This document shows positions 26,847-35,425 of a stretch of 64,000 nt of DNA, one piece after another. The notes under the pieces were generated by a model. The model made no database searches and was not told the origin of the DNA. It was given only the letters and a program-made list of their open reading frames with translations. The first letter of the stretch is position 1. Each line of letters begins with the position of its first letter. A program made the position numbers and the translations under genes. This DNA is from Streptomyces sp. NBC_00448 (GTDB lineage Bacteria; Actinomycetota; Actinomycetes; Streptomycetales; Streptomycetaceae), in contig NZ_CP107913.1 of the NCBI RefSeq assembly GCF_036014115.1, positions 2,545,001 through 2,609,000 of the forward strand, read 5' to 3'.

Positions 26847-27871
26847 CCGAAGAACACCTCCGCCTCCGCGTAGAGCGCCGGATCGACGGTCTTGATCCGG
26901 GTGGTCGCGTCGCCGATCGGCACCCGCACGATGGCGGTGCCGCGCAGCGAGACCATCGTGCCGAAGTCGCCGTCCCGGACCGCGTCGATGGCGTGCAGCC
27001 CGAACCGGGTGGCCAGCCACCGGTCGAAGGCGCTGGGGGTGCCGCCGCGCTGGACGTGGCCGAGCACCGTGGTGCGGGCCTCCTTGCCGGTGCGCTTCTC
27101 GATCTGGTGGGCGAGCCACTCGCCGATGCCGGACAGCCGGACGTGCCCGAAGGAGTCGAGGGTGCCGTCCTTGAGCACCATGTCGCCGTCGCGGGGCATC
27201 GCGCCCTCGGCGACGACCACGATCGGCGCGTACCGGATCTTGAAGCGGCTCTCCACCCAGGCGCAGACCTGGTCGAGGTCGAAGCGCTGCTCGGGGATGA
27301 GGATGACGTTGGCGCCGCCGGCCAGGCCGGAGTGCAGCGCGATCCAGCCGGCGTGCCGGCCCATCACCTCGACCACCAGGACCCGCATGTGCGACTCGGC
27401 GGTGGTGTGCAGGCGGTCGATCGCCTCGGTGGCGATGTTGACCGCCGTGTCGAAGCCGAAGGTGTAGTCGGTGGCGGACAGGTCGTTGTCGATGGTCTTG
27501 GGGACGCCGACGCAGGGGATGCCGTGCTGTTCGTACAGTTCGGCGGCAACCCCGAGGGTGTCCTCGCCGCCTATCACGATGAGCGCGTCGACCTCCTCCT
27601 CGGCGAGGGTGCGCCGGACCCGGTCGGCGCCGCCCTCCACCTTGAGCGGGTTCGTGCGCGAGGAGCCGAGTATGGTGCCGCCGCGCGGCAGTATGCCGCG
27701 GACGGCGGGGATGTCGAGACGTACGGTGTCCCCTTCGAGGGGGCCGCGCCAACCGTCGCGGAAGCCGGTGAAGTGGTAGCCGTATTCCTGGGTGCCTTTA
27801 CGGACGATGCCGCGGATGACCGCGTTGAGGCCGGGGCAGTCTCCGCCGCCGGTCAGGACTCCGACCCGCAT
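26843..27871 (-). CDS. pfkA: 6-phosphofructokinase (actinobacterial PfkA)
   Basis: This glycolytic kinase phosphorylates fructose 6-phosphate. The 342-residue protein starts MRVGVLTGGGDCPGLNAV at ATG 27871, with GGGAAGAG upstream. Motifs include the phosphoryl-donor loop IGGEDTLG, the catalytic PKTIDNDL, VEVMGRHAGWIAL and LGHVQRGGTPSAFDR. The GGEDT and PKTIDND forms belong to the actinobacterial subgroup in which both ATP- and pyrophosphate-dependent enzymes occur, so the donor is uncertain. The stop TAG lies in the CTAG bordering MITE copy 2. Confidence 0.94.
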   Translation of the reverse strand: MRVGVLTGGGDCPGLNAVIRGIVRKGTQEYGYHFTGFRDGWRGPLEGDTVRLDIPAVRGILPRGGTILGSSRTNPLKVEGGADRVRRTLAEEEVDALIVIGGEDTLGVAAELYEQHGIPCVGVPKTIDNDLSATDYTFGFDTAVNIATEAIDRLHTTAESHMRVLVVEVMGRHAGWIALHSGLAGGANVILIPEQRFDLDQVCAWVESRFKIRYAPIVVVAEGAMPRDGDMVLKDGTLDSFGHVRLSGIGEWLAHQIEKRTGKEARTTVLGHVQRGGTPSAFDRWLATRFGLHAIDAVRDGDFGTMVSLRGTAIVRVPIGDATTRIKTVDPALYAEAEVFFG

Positions 27872-27940
27872 GGACTCTTCCCTTCGTCGCAAGCCAGCTG
27901 TGCCGGATGTGCAACCTCCGCCAAGCTAGCGTGACTTGGG

Positions 27941-28726
27941 TCACATGTCGCCGTCCCTGCGGTCGTCCGCCGCGCTCCCCCGGGCGCCCTGATCACCCCG
28001 GCCGCGCACGTCGGCCCGGTCCTCCTCGTCGCCCTCGTCGTCGAGGCCGCGCGCGATCGCGTACCGGACCAGCTCCACCCGGTTGTGCAACTGGAGCTTG
28101 CCGAGGGTGTTCTGCACGTGGTTCTGCACGGTGCGGTGCGAGATGACCAGGCGCTGGGCGATCTGCTTGTAGCTCAGGCCCTTCGCGACCAGCCGCAGCA
28201 CCTCCGTCTCGCGCTCGGTCAACCGCGGCGCGGCCGGCTCGTCGGACTTCGCCGGCACCGGCTCGGTGGCGAGCCTGCGGTACTCCCCCAGCACCAGCCC
28301 GGCCAGGCCCGGGGTGAAGACCGGGTCGCCGGCCGACGTACGGCGTACCGCGTCCACCAGCTCGGCCCGCCCGGCGGACTTCAACAGGTAGCCCGTCGCA
28401 CCGGACTTGACCGCTTCGAGTACGTCGGTGTGCTCGCCGCTGGCCGACAGCACCAGCACCCGCAGCGCCGCGTCGTGCGCGATGGCCTCCTTGCACACCT
28501 GCACCCCGGACGCGCCGGGCAGGTTCAGGTCCAGGACGAGCACCTGGGGACGGGCCGCGCGGGCCCGGCGGATCGCCTCGGGCCCGTCGCCCGCCGTGGC
28601 GACCACCTCGAAACCGGCCTCGGCGAGGTCGCGGGCGACCGCGTCCCGCCACATCGGGTGGTCGTCGACGACCATCACCGTCACGGGCCGGTCCGGCCCG
28701 GCGTGCTCGGCGGTGCCGAGGGTCAT
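27941..28726 (-). CDS. LuxR-family response regulator
   Basis: The 261-residue protein has a receiver domain with the acidic pair in MVVDDHPMW, phosphoacceptor Asp66 in VLVLDLNLPG and a conserved Lys in LLKSAGR. A LuxR/NarL helix-turn-helix follows (LTERETEVLRLVAKGLSYKQ, then QNTLGKLQLHNRVELVRYAI). The last ~35 residues are an acidic, disordered extension. Its ATG overlaps the stop of the kinase gene (ATGA), so the pair is translated together. Targets are unknown; pfkA is immediately downstream, 69 bp away in the same direction. Confidence 0.93.
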   Translation of the reverse strand: MTLGTAEHAGPDRPVTVMVVDDHPMWRDAVARDLAEAGFEVVATAGDGPEAIRRARAARPQVLVLDLNLPGASGVQVCKEAIAHDAALRVLVLSASGEHTDVLEAVKSGATGYLLKSAGRAELVDAVRRTSAGDPVFTPGLAGLVLGEYRRLATEPVPAKSDEPAAPRLTERETEVLRLVAKGLSYKQIAQRLVISHRTVQNHVQNTLGKLQLHNRVELVRYAIARGLDDEGDEEDRADVRGRGDQGARGSAADDRRDGDM

Positions 28727-30048
28727 GGCGTGGGTCCCCCTTCGGTCCGGCCCGCGTCGGTGCCGGCCGGTTCGGTGCGTACGGCCGAGGCTACCGGGCC
28801 CACGGGTACGGTCCCCGGGCGCGGGAGCGCGGGGGATACGGCGGCGGGGCGCGGGTCCGCGGTCGCCGGGTGCGGGCCCGTACGCCGCGGCCGCCCCTTC
28901 TCCGACACCGCCTTCGGCAGCCGCAGTTCCACCTCCGTGCCCTGGCCGGACACCGAGAGGACCTCGGCGCTGCCACCCAGGTCCCGCAACCGGCCCCGGA
29001 TCGACTGCGCGACGCCCAGCCGCCCTTCCTGCGCCGCCGCGGCCAGCCGGCCCTCCGCGATGCCCGGGCCGTCGTCCCGCACGGTCACCAGCACCGCGTC
29101 CGGCTCGTCCTCCAGCAGAATCCAGGCGTGCGCCTGCTCGCCCGCGTGGTTGCGGACGTTGTCCAGTGCCGCGCCGACCGCCGCGGCCAGCTCGGCCGCG
29201 GCGCCCGGGTCCAGCGGCACCGGCGTGCCCGGCGCCGACACGGTGACCCGGCCGGAGGCGTACCGGGCCAGCAGCGTCCCGAGGTCGACCGGGCAGTCCG
29301 GCACGGGCGAGCCGTCGGGAGCGGTCGGCGACGGCGCGGGGGTGCCCGAGATCAGCGAACGCAGCGCCACCTCCTGCTCGCCGGCCAGCCGGCCGAGTTC
29401 CGCCGCCTCGCCGCCCGCCTGGTCGCCCCGGCGCTGCACCATCGCGAGCACCTGGAGCACGTTGTCATGGATGTCCCGGGCCAGCCGCTCCCGTTCCTGG
29501 GTGGCCGCCTCGATCTGCAGCGCCCGGGCCAGGGTGCGCTCGCTCGCCCGGGCCACCTCGACGACGTAGCCGATGGCGATCGCCGCGATCCACACCAGCA
29601 CCAGGTTGTGCAGGGTCTCCGGGCTGGGGGTGCCGCGCTCCACGAGGTCGGCCGCGGCCACCACCGACGCGGCCAGCGCCGCCCAGCGCCAGCCGCCCTT
29701 CACCGCCCACGCCAGCACCGATCCGGCGGTCCAGATCGACGGAAGCGTGAACGCGCCGGACTCTATCCGCGCGGGCGCGTCCACCACCGCGGTCAGCAGC
29801 ACCCCGGTCACCGCGACGGCCAGGTCCACCACCAGGAACGCGGGCGTGCAGCGTGCCGCGTTCTTCACCCGGCCCAGCGTGGCGAACGTCCACAGCGTCA
29901 GTACGCCCATGTACACGCCGCCCGGCAGCGGATGCCGCAGCTCCCCGTACGCATGCACGTACAGCGCCACCGCGTACCCGCACGTCAGCACCCGATACGC
30001 GAGCAACGCCCGCCACAGCGGCAGCTCCACCGACATCTTCACGGCCAC
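28723..30048 (-). CDS. Sensor histidine kinase (NarL-type partner)
   Basis: The ~441-residue membrane kinase has several N-terminal hydrophobic helices (LLAYRVLTCGYAVALYVHAY onward). The phosphoacceptor block RERLARDIHDNVLQVLAMVQ is of the HisKA_3 family, followed by an ATPase domain with VRDDGPGIAEGRL and GTEVELRLPK. A Pro/Arg-rich C-terminal tail of about 70 residues follows. The start is taken as the GTG at 30048 because AAGGA lies close upstream; GTG 30042 and ATG 30036 are alternatives. The signal is unknown. The PspC and PAS domains of some relatives are absent. Confidence 0.9.
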   Translation of the reverse strand: MAVKMSVELPLWRALLAYRVLTCGYAVALYVHAYGELRHPLPGGVYMGVLTLWTFATLGRVKNAARCTPAFLVVDLAVAVTGVLLTAVVDAPARIESGAFTLPSIWTAGSVLAWAVKGGWRWAALAASVVAAADLVERGTPSPETLHNLVLVWIAAIAIGYVVEVARASERTLARALQIEAATQERERLARDIHDNVLQVLAMVQRRGDQAGGEAAELGRLAGEQEVALRSLISGTPAPSPTAPDGSPVPDCPVDLGTLLARYASGRVTVSAPGTPVPLDPGAAAELAAAVGAALDNVRNHAGEQAHAWILLEDEPDAVLVTVRDDGPGIAEGRLAAAAQEGRLGVAQSIRGRLRDLGGSAEVLSVSGQGTEVELRLPKAVSEKGRPRRTGPHPATADPRPAAVSPALPRPGTVPVGPVASAVRTEPAGTDAGRTEGGPTP

Positions 30049-30137
30049 GCATTCCTTTCCCCCGAACCGCCAGTCTCCCCCCCTCCCCGGGCTCCCCCGG
30101 GTCGCGACCGTCTGTTCACGGAGGACCCGCACATAAC

Positions 30138-30172
30138 CAGGGGCGCTGGGGGGGAGGAACCGCGCGCGCAAC
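30138..30172. repeat. Dispersed GC-rich repeat unit
   Basis: The unit CAGGGGCGCTGGGGGG-GAGGAACCGCGCGCGCAACC followed by CACCGGCC is a member of the repeat family seen in most larger gaps of this window. It lies between the histidine kinase start and the acyltransferase stop. Confidence 0.6.
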
Positions 30173-30253
30173 CACCCACCGGCCTGCGGCCGGTACACGA
30201 GCTCAGCCCCGACGGAGCGAATCAAGCCACCCCACCGGAGAAGGTCCCGGGAC

Positions 30254-30976
30254 TCACGCTTCCGGATCGGACGGGGGGGCCGCCTTCGCCGCCTCCGCGA
30301 TCATCCGCTTCGCCGCCGTCGCGTAGATGTCCACGTACTCCTGCCCGGACAGCTTCATGATCTCGTACATCACCTCGTCGGTGATGGAGCGGAGGATGAA
30401 CCGGTCGTGCTCCATCCCGTTGTAGCGGGAGAAGTCGAGCGGCCGGCCGATCCGGATGCCCGGGCGGATGGAGAGCTTGGGCATGACCTGCCCCACCGGC
30501 TGGACCTTCTCCGTGTCGATCATGGCCACCGGGATGACGGGCGCGCCGGTGGCGAGGGCGACCCGGGCGAGGCCGCCCGGCTTGCCGCGGTAGAGCCGGC
30601 CGTCGGGCGAGCGCGTCCCCTCGGGGTAGATCCCGAACAGCTCGCCCCGTTCGAGCACCGCGATCCCGCTGTTGATCGCGGCCTCGCCGGCACCGCGCGC
30701 GCCCGAGCGGTCGACCGGGAGCTGCCCGACGCCCTTGAAGAACGCGGCCGTCAACTTCCCTTTGACCCCAGGGGTGGTGAAGTACTCCGCCTTCGCGATG
30801 AAGGTGACCTTGCGGTCGAGCATGGACGGCAGGAAGAAGGAGTCCGAGAAGGACAGGTGGTTGCTGGCGAGGATCGCCGGACCGTCCTTCGGAATGTTCT
30901 CCATCCCCTCCACCCACGGGCGGAAGACAGCCTTGATCGGCTTGCCGAGAACGATCTTCATCGCGCCGTAGAACAA
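30254..30976 (-). CDS. Lysophospholipid acyltransferase family protein (PlsC-like)
   Basis: The 240-residue protein has the acyltransferase blocks NHLSFSDSF (HX4D), FFKGVGQLPVDRSG, LFGIYPEGTRSPDGRLYRGK and APVIPVAMIDTEK. It probably acylates lysophosphatidic acid or a related lipid at the membrane face. The start is decided by the ribosome-binding site: AGGAGG lies five bases before a TTG at 30976, giving LFYGAMKIVLG, whereas the ATG at 30961 is too far away. Homologues begin with the same MFYG sequence. Stand-alone gene, divergent from the esterase gene. Confidence 0.92.
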   Translation of the reverse strand: MFYGAMKIVLGKPIKAVFRPWVEGMENIPKDGPAILASNHLSFSDSFFLPSMLDRKVTFIAKAEYFTTPGVKGKLTAAFFKGVGQLPVDRSGARGAGEAAINSGIAVLERGELFGIYPEGTRSPDGRLYRGKPGGLARVALATGAPVIPVAMIDTEKVQPVGQVMPKLSIRPGIRIGRPLDFSRYNGMEHDRFILRSITDEVMYEIMKLSGQEYVDIYATAAKRMIAEAAKAAPPSDPEA

Positions 30977-31114
30977 CGGGGCCTCCTGTTGCCGTCGCGA
31001 CGACCTTAACCCGCGCGGGGGCCGGTGGGGCTTACCCCTGGGGATCGGGTCCGCGTACGCTGAACGTCCGACTCCCGTGTACCCGCGTACGCGTCGTTGA
31101 ACAGGAGATGCACG

Positions 31115-31894
31115 GTGCCGCTCATGCCCGGAGCAGAAGCGTACCGCCATGAAGGCGGCGAGACCGGTGTCCTGATCTGCCATGGTTTCACCGGCTCCCC
31201 TCAGTCGATGCGGCCGTGGGGCGAGTACCTGGCGGAGTGGGGGCTGACCGTGTCCGTGCCGCTGCTGCCCGGACACGGCACCCGCTGGCAGGACATGCAG
31301 GCCACCGGGTGGCCGGACTGGTACGCCGAGGTGGACCGCGCACTGCGGTCGCTGCTCGACTCGTGTTCCCGGGTGTTCGTGTGCGGCCTGTCCATGGGCG
31401 CCACCCTCACGCTGCGGCTGGCCGAGAAGCACGGCGCCGCGATCAGCGGGCTGGTCCTGGTCAACCCGTCGGTGAAGGCCGACGGGTTGCAGATCAAGGC
31501 GGTACCGCTGCTGCGGCACATCCTGCCGTCCGCACCGGGCATCGCCAGCGACATCGCCCGCGAGGGCGGCGTCGAACTGGGCTACTCCCGGGTGCCGATG
31601 CGCGCCCTGCACTCGCTGACGAAGTTCTGGCCGGTGGTACGCGCGTCGTTGCCCCAGGTCACCCAGCCGGTGCTGCTGCTGCACAGCAGGGAGGACCACG
31701 TGGTGCACCCGTCCAACACGGCGATGGTGCTGGGCAGGATCTCCTCCACCGACGTCACCGAGCTGGTCCTGGAACGCAGTTACCACGTCGCCACCCTCGA
31801 CCACGACGCCGAGCGGATCTTCGCCGAGTCCCACGCGTTCATCGAGCGGCTGTCCGCGACCACGGCCACCGAGGAGGTCACCGCCGGTGGCTGA
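31115..31894 (+). CDS. Alpha/beta hydrolase (carboxylesterase / monoacylglycerol lipase type)
   Basis: The 259-residue serine hydrolase has nucleophile elbow GLSMG, Asp in SREDHVVHP and His in RSYHVATLDHD as the triad, and ICHGFTGSPQSMRPW for the oxyanion hole. Both the length and the GFTGSP motif fit thermostable carboxylesterases such as Est30. The start is the GTG at 31115 with AGGAG seven bases upstream. It overlaps the next gene by 8 bp. With a divergent acyltransferase, a lipid-related role is plausible but unproven. Confidence 0.9.
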   Translation: MPLMPGAEAYRHEGGETGVLICHGFTGSPQSMRPWGEYLAEWGLTVSVPLLPGHGTRWQDMQATGWPDWYAEVDRALRSLLDSCSRVFVCGLSMGATLTLRLAEKHGAAISGLVLVNPSVKADGLQIKAVPLLRHILPSAPGIASDIAREGGVELGYSRVPMRALHSLTKFWPVVRASLPQVTQPVLLLHSREDHVVHPSNTAMVLGRISSTDVTELVLERSYHVATLDHDAERIFAESHAFIERLSATTATEEVTAGG

Positions 31895-32396
31895 CGCCGA
31901 TCGCGAGGACGAGGGCGCCGCGCCGCTCGACGAGGACGCCGCCTGGGCGGCCCTGGTCGCCGGTTACGACGAGGAGCCCGAACCCGGGGCCGGGTCCTGG
32001 CCCGAGGCCGAGAACGTGACGCCGGACCAGCCGAAGACGCCGCCCGCCGAGGACCCCGCGGCCATCACCCCACCGCCGACCCGCAGCATCGTCATCCACC
32101 CGGTGATCTCCGGGCCGCGGGACTACGAAGTCGAGGATGACGACGAGGACGCGCACTACGTCCCGCCGGAGCCGCCGCCGCTGCCCGAGGCCGACGTCAC
32201 CACCAAGTTCGCCTGGCTCGCGGTGCTCGGCGGGCCGCTGCTGCTGCTCGTCTACGTCCTGCTCCAGCTCGACATCACCTGGTGGGTGATCCTGGTCGGC
32301 GTCGGGGGGTTCGTCGGCGGGTTCGCCACGCTGGTCGCCCGGATGCGGACGGGCGACGAGGACGACGACCGCCCGGACGGCGGCGCCGTCGTCTGA
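31887..32396 (+). CDS. Small membrane protein with acidic N-terminus
   Basis: The 169-residue product starts at a GTG inside the end of the esterase gene. Residues 1-105 are very acidic and Pro-rich (DYEVEDDDEDAHYVPPEPP). Two adjacent membrane helices follow (FAWLAVLGGPLLLLVYVLL and WWVILVGVGGFVGGFATLVA) and then a short acidic tail. It is a recognisable streptomycete hypothetical protein with no known function. Translational overlap suggests it works with the esterase. Confidence 0.78.
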   Translation: MADADREDEGAAPLDEDAAWAALVAGYDEEPEPGAGSWPEAENVTPDQPKTPPAEDPAAITPPPTRSIVIHPVISGPRDYEVEDDDEDAHYVPPEPPPLPEADVTTKFAWLAVLGGPLLLLVYVLLQLDITWWVILVGVGGFVGGFATLVARMRTGDEDDDRPDGGAVV

Positions 32397-32528
32397 CCGG
32401 CGGCCCCGCCGTACGGGCGGCCCGGCCGTGGTCGGTGCGGCCCGGCCGCCGTCCGGAGGAAACGGCCCGGGCCGGGACACGCGCGCCCCTGGGCCGGGAC
32501 GCAGGGCCCCGGACCGGGCGGAAAGGCG

Positions 32529-33272
32529 CTAGGCCGGGACGCGCAGGGCCGCCAGCACCGGGAGGTGGTCGGTGGCCGAGGCGAGGTCGGTGCGCTTGAC
32601 GCCCGGGAGGTCCAACGGGACGCCGGCGCCGAGGACTTGGATGCCCGTGGAGGCGAAGATCGCGTCGATCCGCCGACGGGGACCGAGCGCGGGAGAGGTG
32701 GGCTCGCCGCCCCACGGTTCGGTGGCCCAGGCATCCTGAAGGGCGCCGGCCAGCCGCCGGAAGGCGCGCCCACCGGGCGGGTCGTTGAGGTCGCCGCCGA
32801 CCACCCGGTGCTCCTCGCCGAGGGCGTCGAGGCGGCGCAGCAGGAGGTCGGCCTGCTCGGCGCGCTCGTCGGCGCGCAGGCTGAGGTGGGCGCTGACCAC
32901 GGACAGCCGGGCGCCGCCGAAACCCAGCACGGCGGTGGCGAAGCCGCGCTGGTGGAGCCCGGGGGTGCGCGGCAGCAGGATGTCCTCGGTGCGGATCACC
33001 CGGGCCCGCAGGGACGCGAGGACCATCGGCCCGGCGGCAGGAGCGCCGCCGGTGACGTAGAAGAGCCCGGTCGACTCGGCGAGGCGGGCCGCGGCCTTGC
33101 GCCACCGGAAGAACCGCGGGGCCTCCTGGATCAGGACGAGGTCGGGGGCGCAGGCACGGATCACCCGGGCCAGCGCCGCCGTGTCGTCCCGCAGCGAGCG
33201 GACGTTGTAACTCAGTACGCGGATGACCGCCGAGCCCCCTGGCTCCGTGGCGGAACTCGGCAGATCTTCCAC
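32529..33272 (-). CDS. Endonuclease/exonuclease/phosphatase family protein
   Basis: The 247-residue protein has the EEP fold blocks VLSYNVRSLRDD, DLVLIQEAPRFF with the metal-binding Glu, SVVSAHLSLR with the catalytic His, VVGGDLNDPPGGRAF with the Asp-Asn pair, and ASATDHLPVLAAL at the C-terminus. No signal peptide is visible, so it acts in the cytosol. Substrate could be nucleic acid or a phospho-compound. The only start in frame near the fold is the GTG at 33272; no clear ribosome-binding site precedes it. Confidence 0.88.
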   Translation of the reverse strand: MEDLPSSATEPGGSAVIRVLSYNVRSLRDDTAALARVIRACAPDLVLIQEAPRFFRWRKAAARLAESTGLFYVTGGAPAAGPMVLASLRARVIRTEDILLPRTPGLHQRGFATAVLGFGGARLSVVSAHLSLRADERAEQADLLLRRLDALGEEHRVVGGDLNDPPGGRAFRRLAGALQDAWATEPWGGEPTSPALGPRRRIDAIFASTGIQVLGAGVPLDLPGVKRTDLASATDHLPVLAALRVPA

Positions 33273-33294
33273 TCGCGCTGCGCTTTCGTCGTGT

Positions 33295-33440
33295 CGTCCG
33301 GGTCGGCTCGGACCGGAGGGGCCGAGCCGGAGAGGTCGAACCGGTCGGGTGGGATGGGTCAGGTGGAACCGGTCCGGTGGGACCGGGTCCGGTGCGACGG
33401 GTCGGGTCCAGTCGGTCCGTTTCCGGTCCGGGCCGGACCC
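33295..33440. repeat. Low-complexity GGTCCGGT/GGGTC-type repeats
   Basis: The gap upstream of the endonuclease-like gene is built of imperfect direct repeats around GGTCCGGTGGGACC and CCGGTCGGGTGGGA, with almost no A. It resembles the simple repeats at 11585-11655. No gene or clear promoter is visible. Confidence 0.5.
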
Positions 33441-33446
33441 GAGCGC

Positions 33447-34388
33447 TCAGCCCTGGCGGGCCAGGTCCGCCGCCCCCACCAGCCCTGCCTTGCCGCCGAG
33501 TTGGGCGGCGAGCACCTGGGCGTGCGGCCGCCACTCGCCGCCGATCAGCCAGCGCCGGAACGACTTGCGGATCGGGTCGAGGACGAGCTCGCCCTCGTCC
33601 GAGACGCCGCCGCCGACGATGAACGCGGACGGGTCGAAGAGCGAGGCGAGGTCGGCGAGGCCGGCGCCGGCCCAGCGGGCCAGCTCGCGGAAGGAGTCGA
33701 TCGCGACCGGGTCGCCCTGCCGGGCGGCGGCGCTGATGTGCCGGCCCTCGATGCTCTCCGGCGTGCCGTCGCCGAGGGCGAGCAGCACCTGGGCGTTCTC
33801 CGGGGTGGCGTTCGCCCGCTGCTTCGCGTACCGGACCAGGGCGCGGCCGGACGCGTACTGCTCCCAGCAGCCCTGGCTGCCGCAGCCGCAGAGCAGGCCG
33901 TCGGGCACCACGCGGACGTGGCCGAACTCCGCGGCGACGCCGAACCGGCCGCGGCGCAGCTTGTTGCCGATGATGATGCCGCCACCGAGCCCCGTGCCGA
34001 GCGTGATGCAGATCACATCGGAGTGGCCCTGTCCGGCGCCGAAACGGTACTCGCCCCACGCCGCCGCGTTGGCGTCGTTCTCCACCACGACGGGCAGCCC
34101 GACGCGCTGTTCGACCTTGTCCTTGAGCGCTTCGTGCCGCCAGTTGATGTTGGGCGCGAAGAGCACGGTGGCGCGCTTGTCGTCGACGTAGCCGGCGGCG
34201 CCGATGCCGACGGCCTCGATCTGATGACCGGTGCTGACCTGGCGTACCGCCGCCACGATCGCGTCGATGACGCCTTCGGAAGTCGACGGTGTCGGCACCT
34301 TGACGGTCTCGAGAATCGAGCCTTCCTCGTCGACCACTCCGGCCGCGATTTTGGTGCCGCCGATGTCGACGCCGATGGTGAGTCCCAT
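33447..34388 (-). CDS. glkA: ROK-family glucokinase
   Basis: This kinase phosphorylates glucose with ATP and in Streptomyces is the key mediator of carbon catabolite repression. The 313-residue protein has the phosphate loop VDIGGTKIAAGVVD, the sugar/catalytic block ENDANAAAWGEYRFGAG, ITLGTGLGGGIIIGN and the ROK zinc motif with Cys residues in CGCGSQGCWEQYASGR preceded by FGHV. The ATG at 34388 has GAGGG upstream. A DUF5304 gene lies 54 bp upstream in the same direction, the arrangement known for streptomycete glkA. Confidence 0.96.
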   Translation of the reverse strand: MGLTIGVDIGGTKIAAGVVDEEGSILETVKVPTPSTSEGVIDAIVAAVRQVSTGHQIEAVGIGAAGYVDDKRATVLFAPNINWRHEALKDKVEQRVGLPVVVENDANAAAWGEYRFGAGQGHSDVICITLGTGLGGGIIIGNKLRRGRFGVAAEFGHVRVVPDGLLCGCGSQGCWEQYASGRALVRYAKQRANATPENAQVLLALGDGTPESIEGRHISAAARQGDPVAIDSFRELARWAGAGLADLASLFDPSAFIVGGGVSDEGELVLDPIRKSFRRWLIGGEWRPHAQVLAAQLGGKAGLVGAADLARQG

Positions 34389-34442
34389 GTGTCCCTCAGT
34401 TTTCGGTCGATCCCCGCTAAGAGAACCGTACCGGAGAGGGGG

Positions 34443-34847
34443 TCAGTCGAGGTCGATGTGTTCAGCGGTTGAACGCGCGGAGCTCCCACCTGAGGTCCAG
34501 CGGGCCTCCGCTCCGGCCACCGCGGAGCGGTAAGCCGCCAGGAGTTCGGCTCCCGCGGTGCTCAAGTGATCGAACAGATCCGGGTTCCGTTCCTTGATGG
34601 GTTCGACAACGGAACGCACTTGGGAGATGACGCCTTGCGCGGCCATCTGCACGGCCGGGTTGCGGAGGGTGGCCAGCCGCTCCGTCACGGCGTCCCCCAC
34701 GGCCTCCGCCAGCCTGCGCAGTTCGTCCGCCGCCGAGCCCGGCATCTCGCCCGCCTGTGCCCTTCGCCGCGTGTGCTCCGCCGCGATGTCCTCCGCGCTG
34801 GCCTTCGCCCACGCGTCGGCGTCGGGACGGTCCTTGGCTTCGCTCAT
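34443..34847 (-). CDS. DUF5304 family protein upstream of glkA
   Basis: The 134-residue, mostly helical and charged protein begins MSEAKDRPDADAWAKASAED and contains EMPGSAADELRRLAEAVGDA and SVVEPIKERNPDLFDHLSTAGAELLAAYRSAV. It resembles the small protein encoded in front of glkA in other streptomycetes, where it belongs to the same transcription unit. No catalytic motif or membrane helix is visible. The function is unknown; a role linked to glucose kinase regulation is only suggested by position. Confidence 0.82.
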   Translation of the reverse strand: MSEAKDRPDADAWAKASAEDIAAEHTRRRAQAGEMPGSAADELRRLAEAVGDAVTERLATLRNPAVQMAAQGVISQVRSVVEPIKERNPDLFDHLSTAGAELLAAYRSAVAGAEARWTSGGSSARSTAEHIDLD

Positions 34848-35425
34848 GATCGGCTCCAAACGGTATGTATCTCCGACGGTACCTGAACCCCCCAGGGTTC
34901 CCCCTTCTCCCGGTTCCGGGACCTTGCGGCCCGTCGTGGCTTGTCGCGGCGTTCCCCGCGCCCCTGGTTTCGCTCGGCTCTCCCGTGGTGCGGCTCCGCC
35001 GCGCCTGCCCCTTGCAGGGGGGTGCCGGATCTTCCCCCGGCGAGTGGCTGGTCGCGCAGTTCCCCGCGCCCCTGGGTAAGCCGACCTTCGTACGGAGTGG
35101 GGTGATGTGGTTGAGGTGCGCTGTCCCCGCGGCGAACAGCCACAACGAAGGGGCGCGGGGAACTGCGCGACCAGCCCAGCACCGGGAGGAGATCCGGCAA
35201 ACCCCGCAAGGGGCAGCCTGGACGGCAGTCCAGCGCGACCAAGTACCGCGAGAACCAAACACACCCGGGCGCAAGGAAGAAGCGAGCTTCTTTTCACGGA
35301 AGAGCCGAGCGCAACCAGGGGCGCGTGGGGGTACCTCCCAGGCGAAGCTCTGGGGGAGAACGGCGCGACCAGCCCACCACCGGGAGGTGGTCCCGGAACC
35401 GACAGAACCGGGCCACCCGGGGGGT
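34848..35425. other. 578-bp non-coding region dense in palindromic repeats
   Basis: No gene is supported. At least four units of the dispersed GC-rich repeat family are present (34940-34966, 35046-35073, 35149-35176, 35319-35378) in both orientations, with a CCCAGGCGAAGCTCTGGG hairpin near 35338. The glkA-operon promoter should be near 34850-34900. Composition here is less extreme than in flanking genes. Confidence 0.6.
35046..35176. repeat. Perfect 28-bp inverted repeat pair (BIME-like)
   Basis: The unit at 35046-35073 begins GGCTGGTCGCGCAGTTCCCC and ends GCGCCCCT. Its exact reverse complement occupies 35149-35176. The two arms are separated by 75 bp that contain TTGAGGTGCGCTGTCC. Transcribed RNA would fold into a very long hairpin. 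The same unit, with small changes, recurs in other gaps. Confidence 0.85.

Noticed and set aside
34848..35425. CRISPR-like array of repeats
   Set aside because: Units are palindromic, in both orientations, unevenly spaced, with no regular spacers or cas genes.
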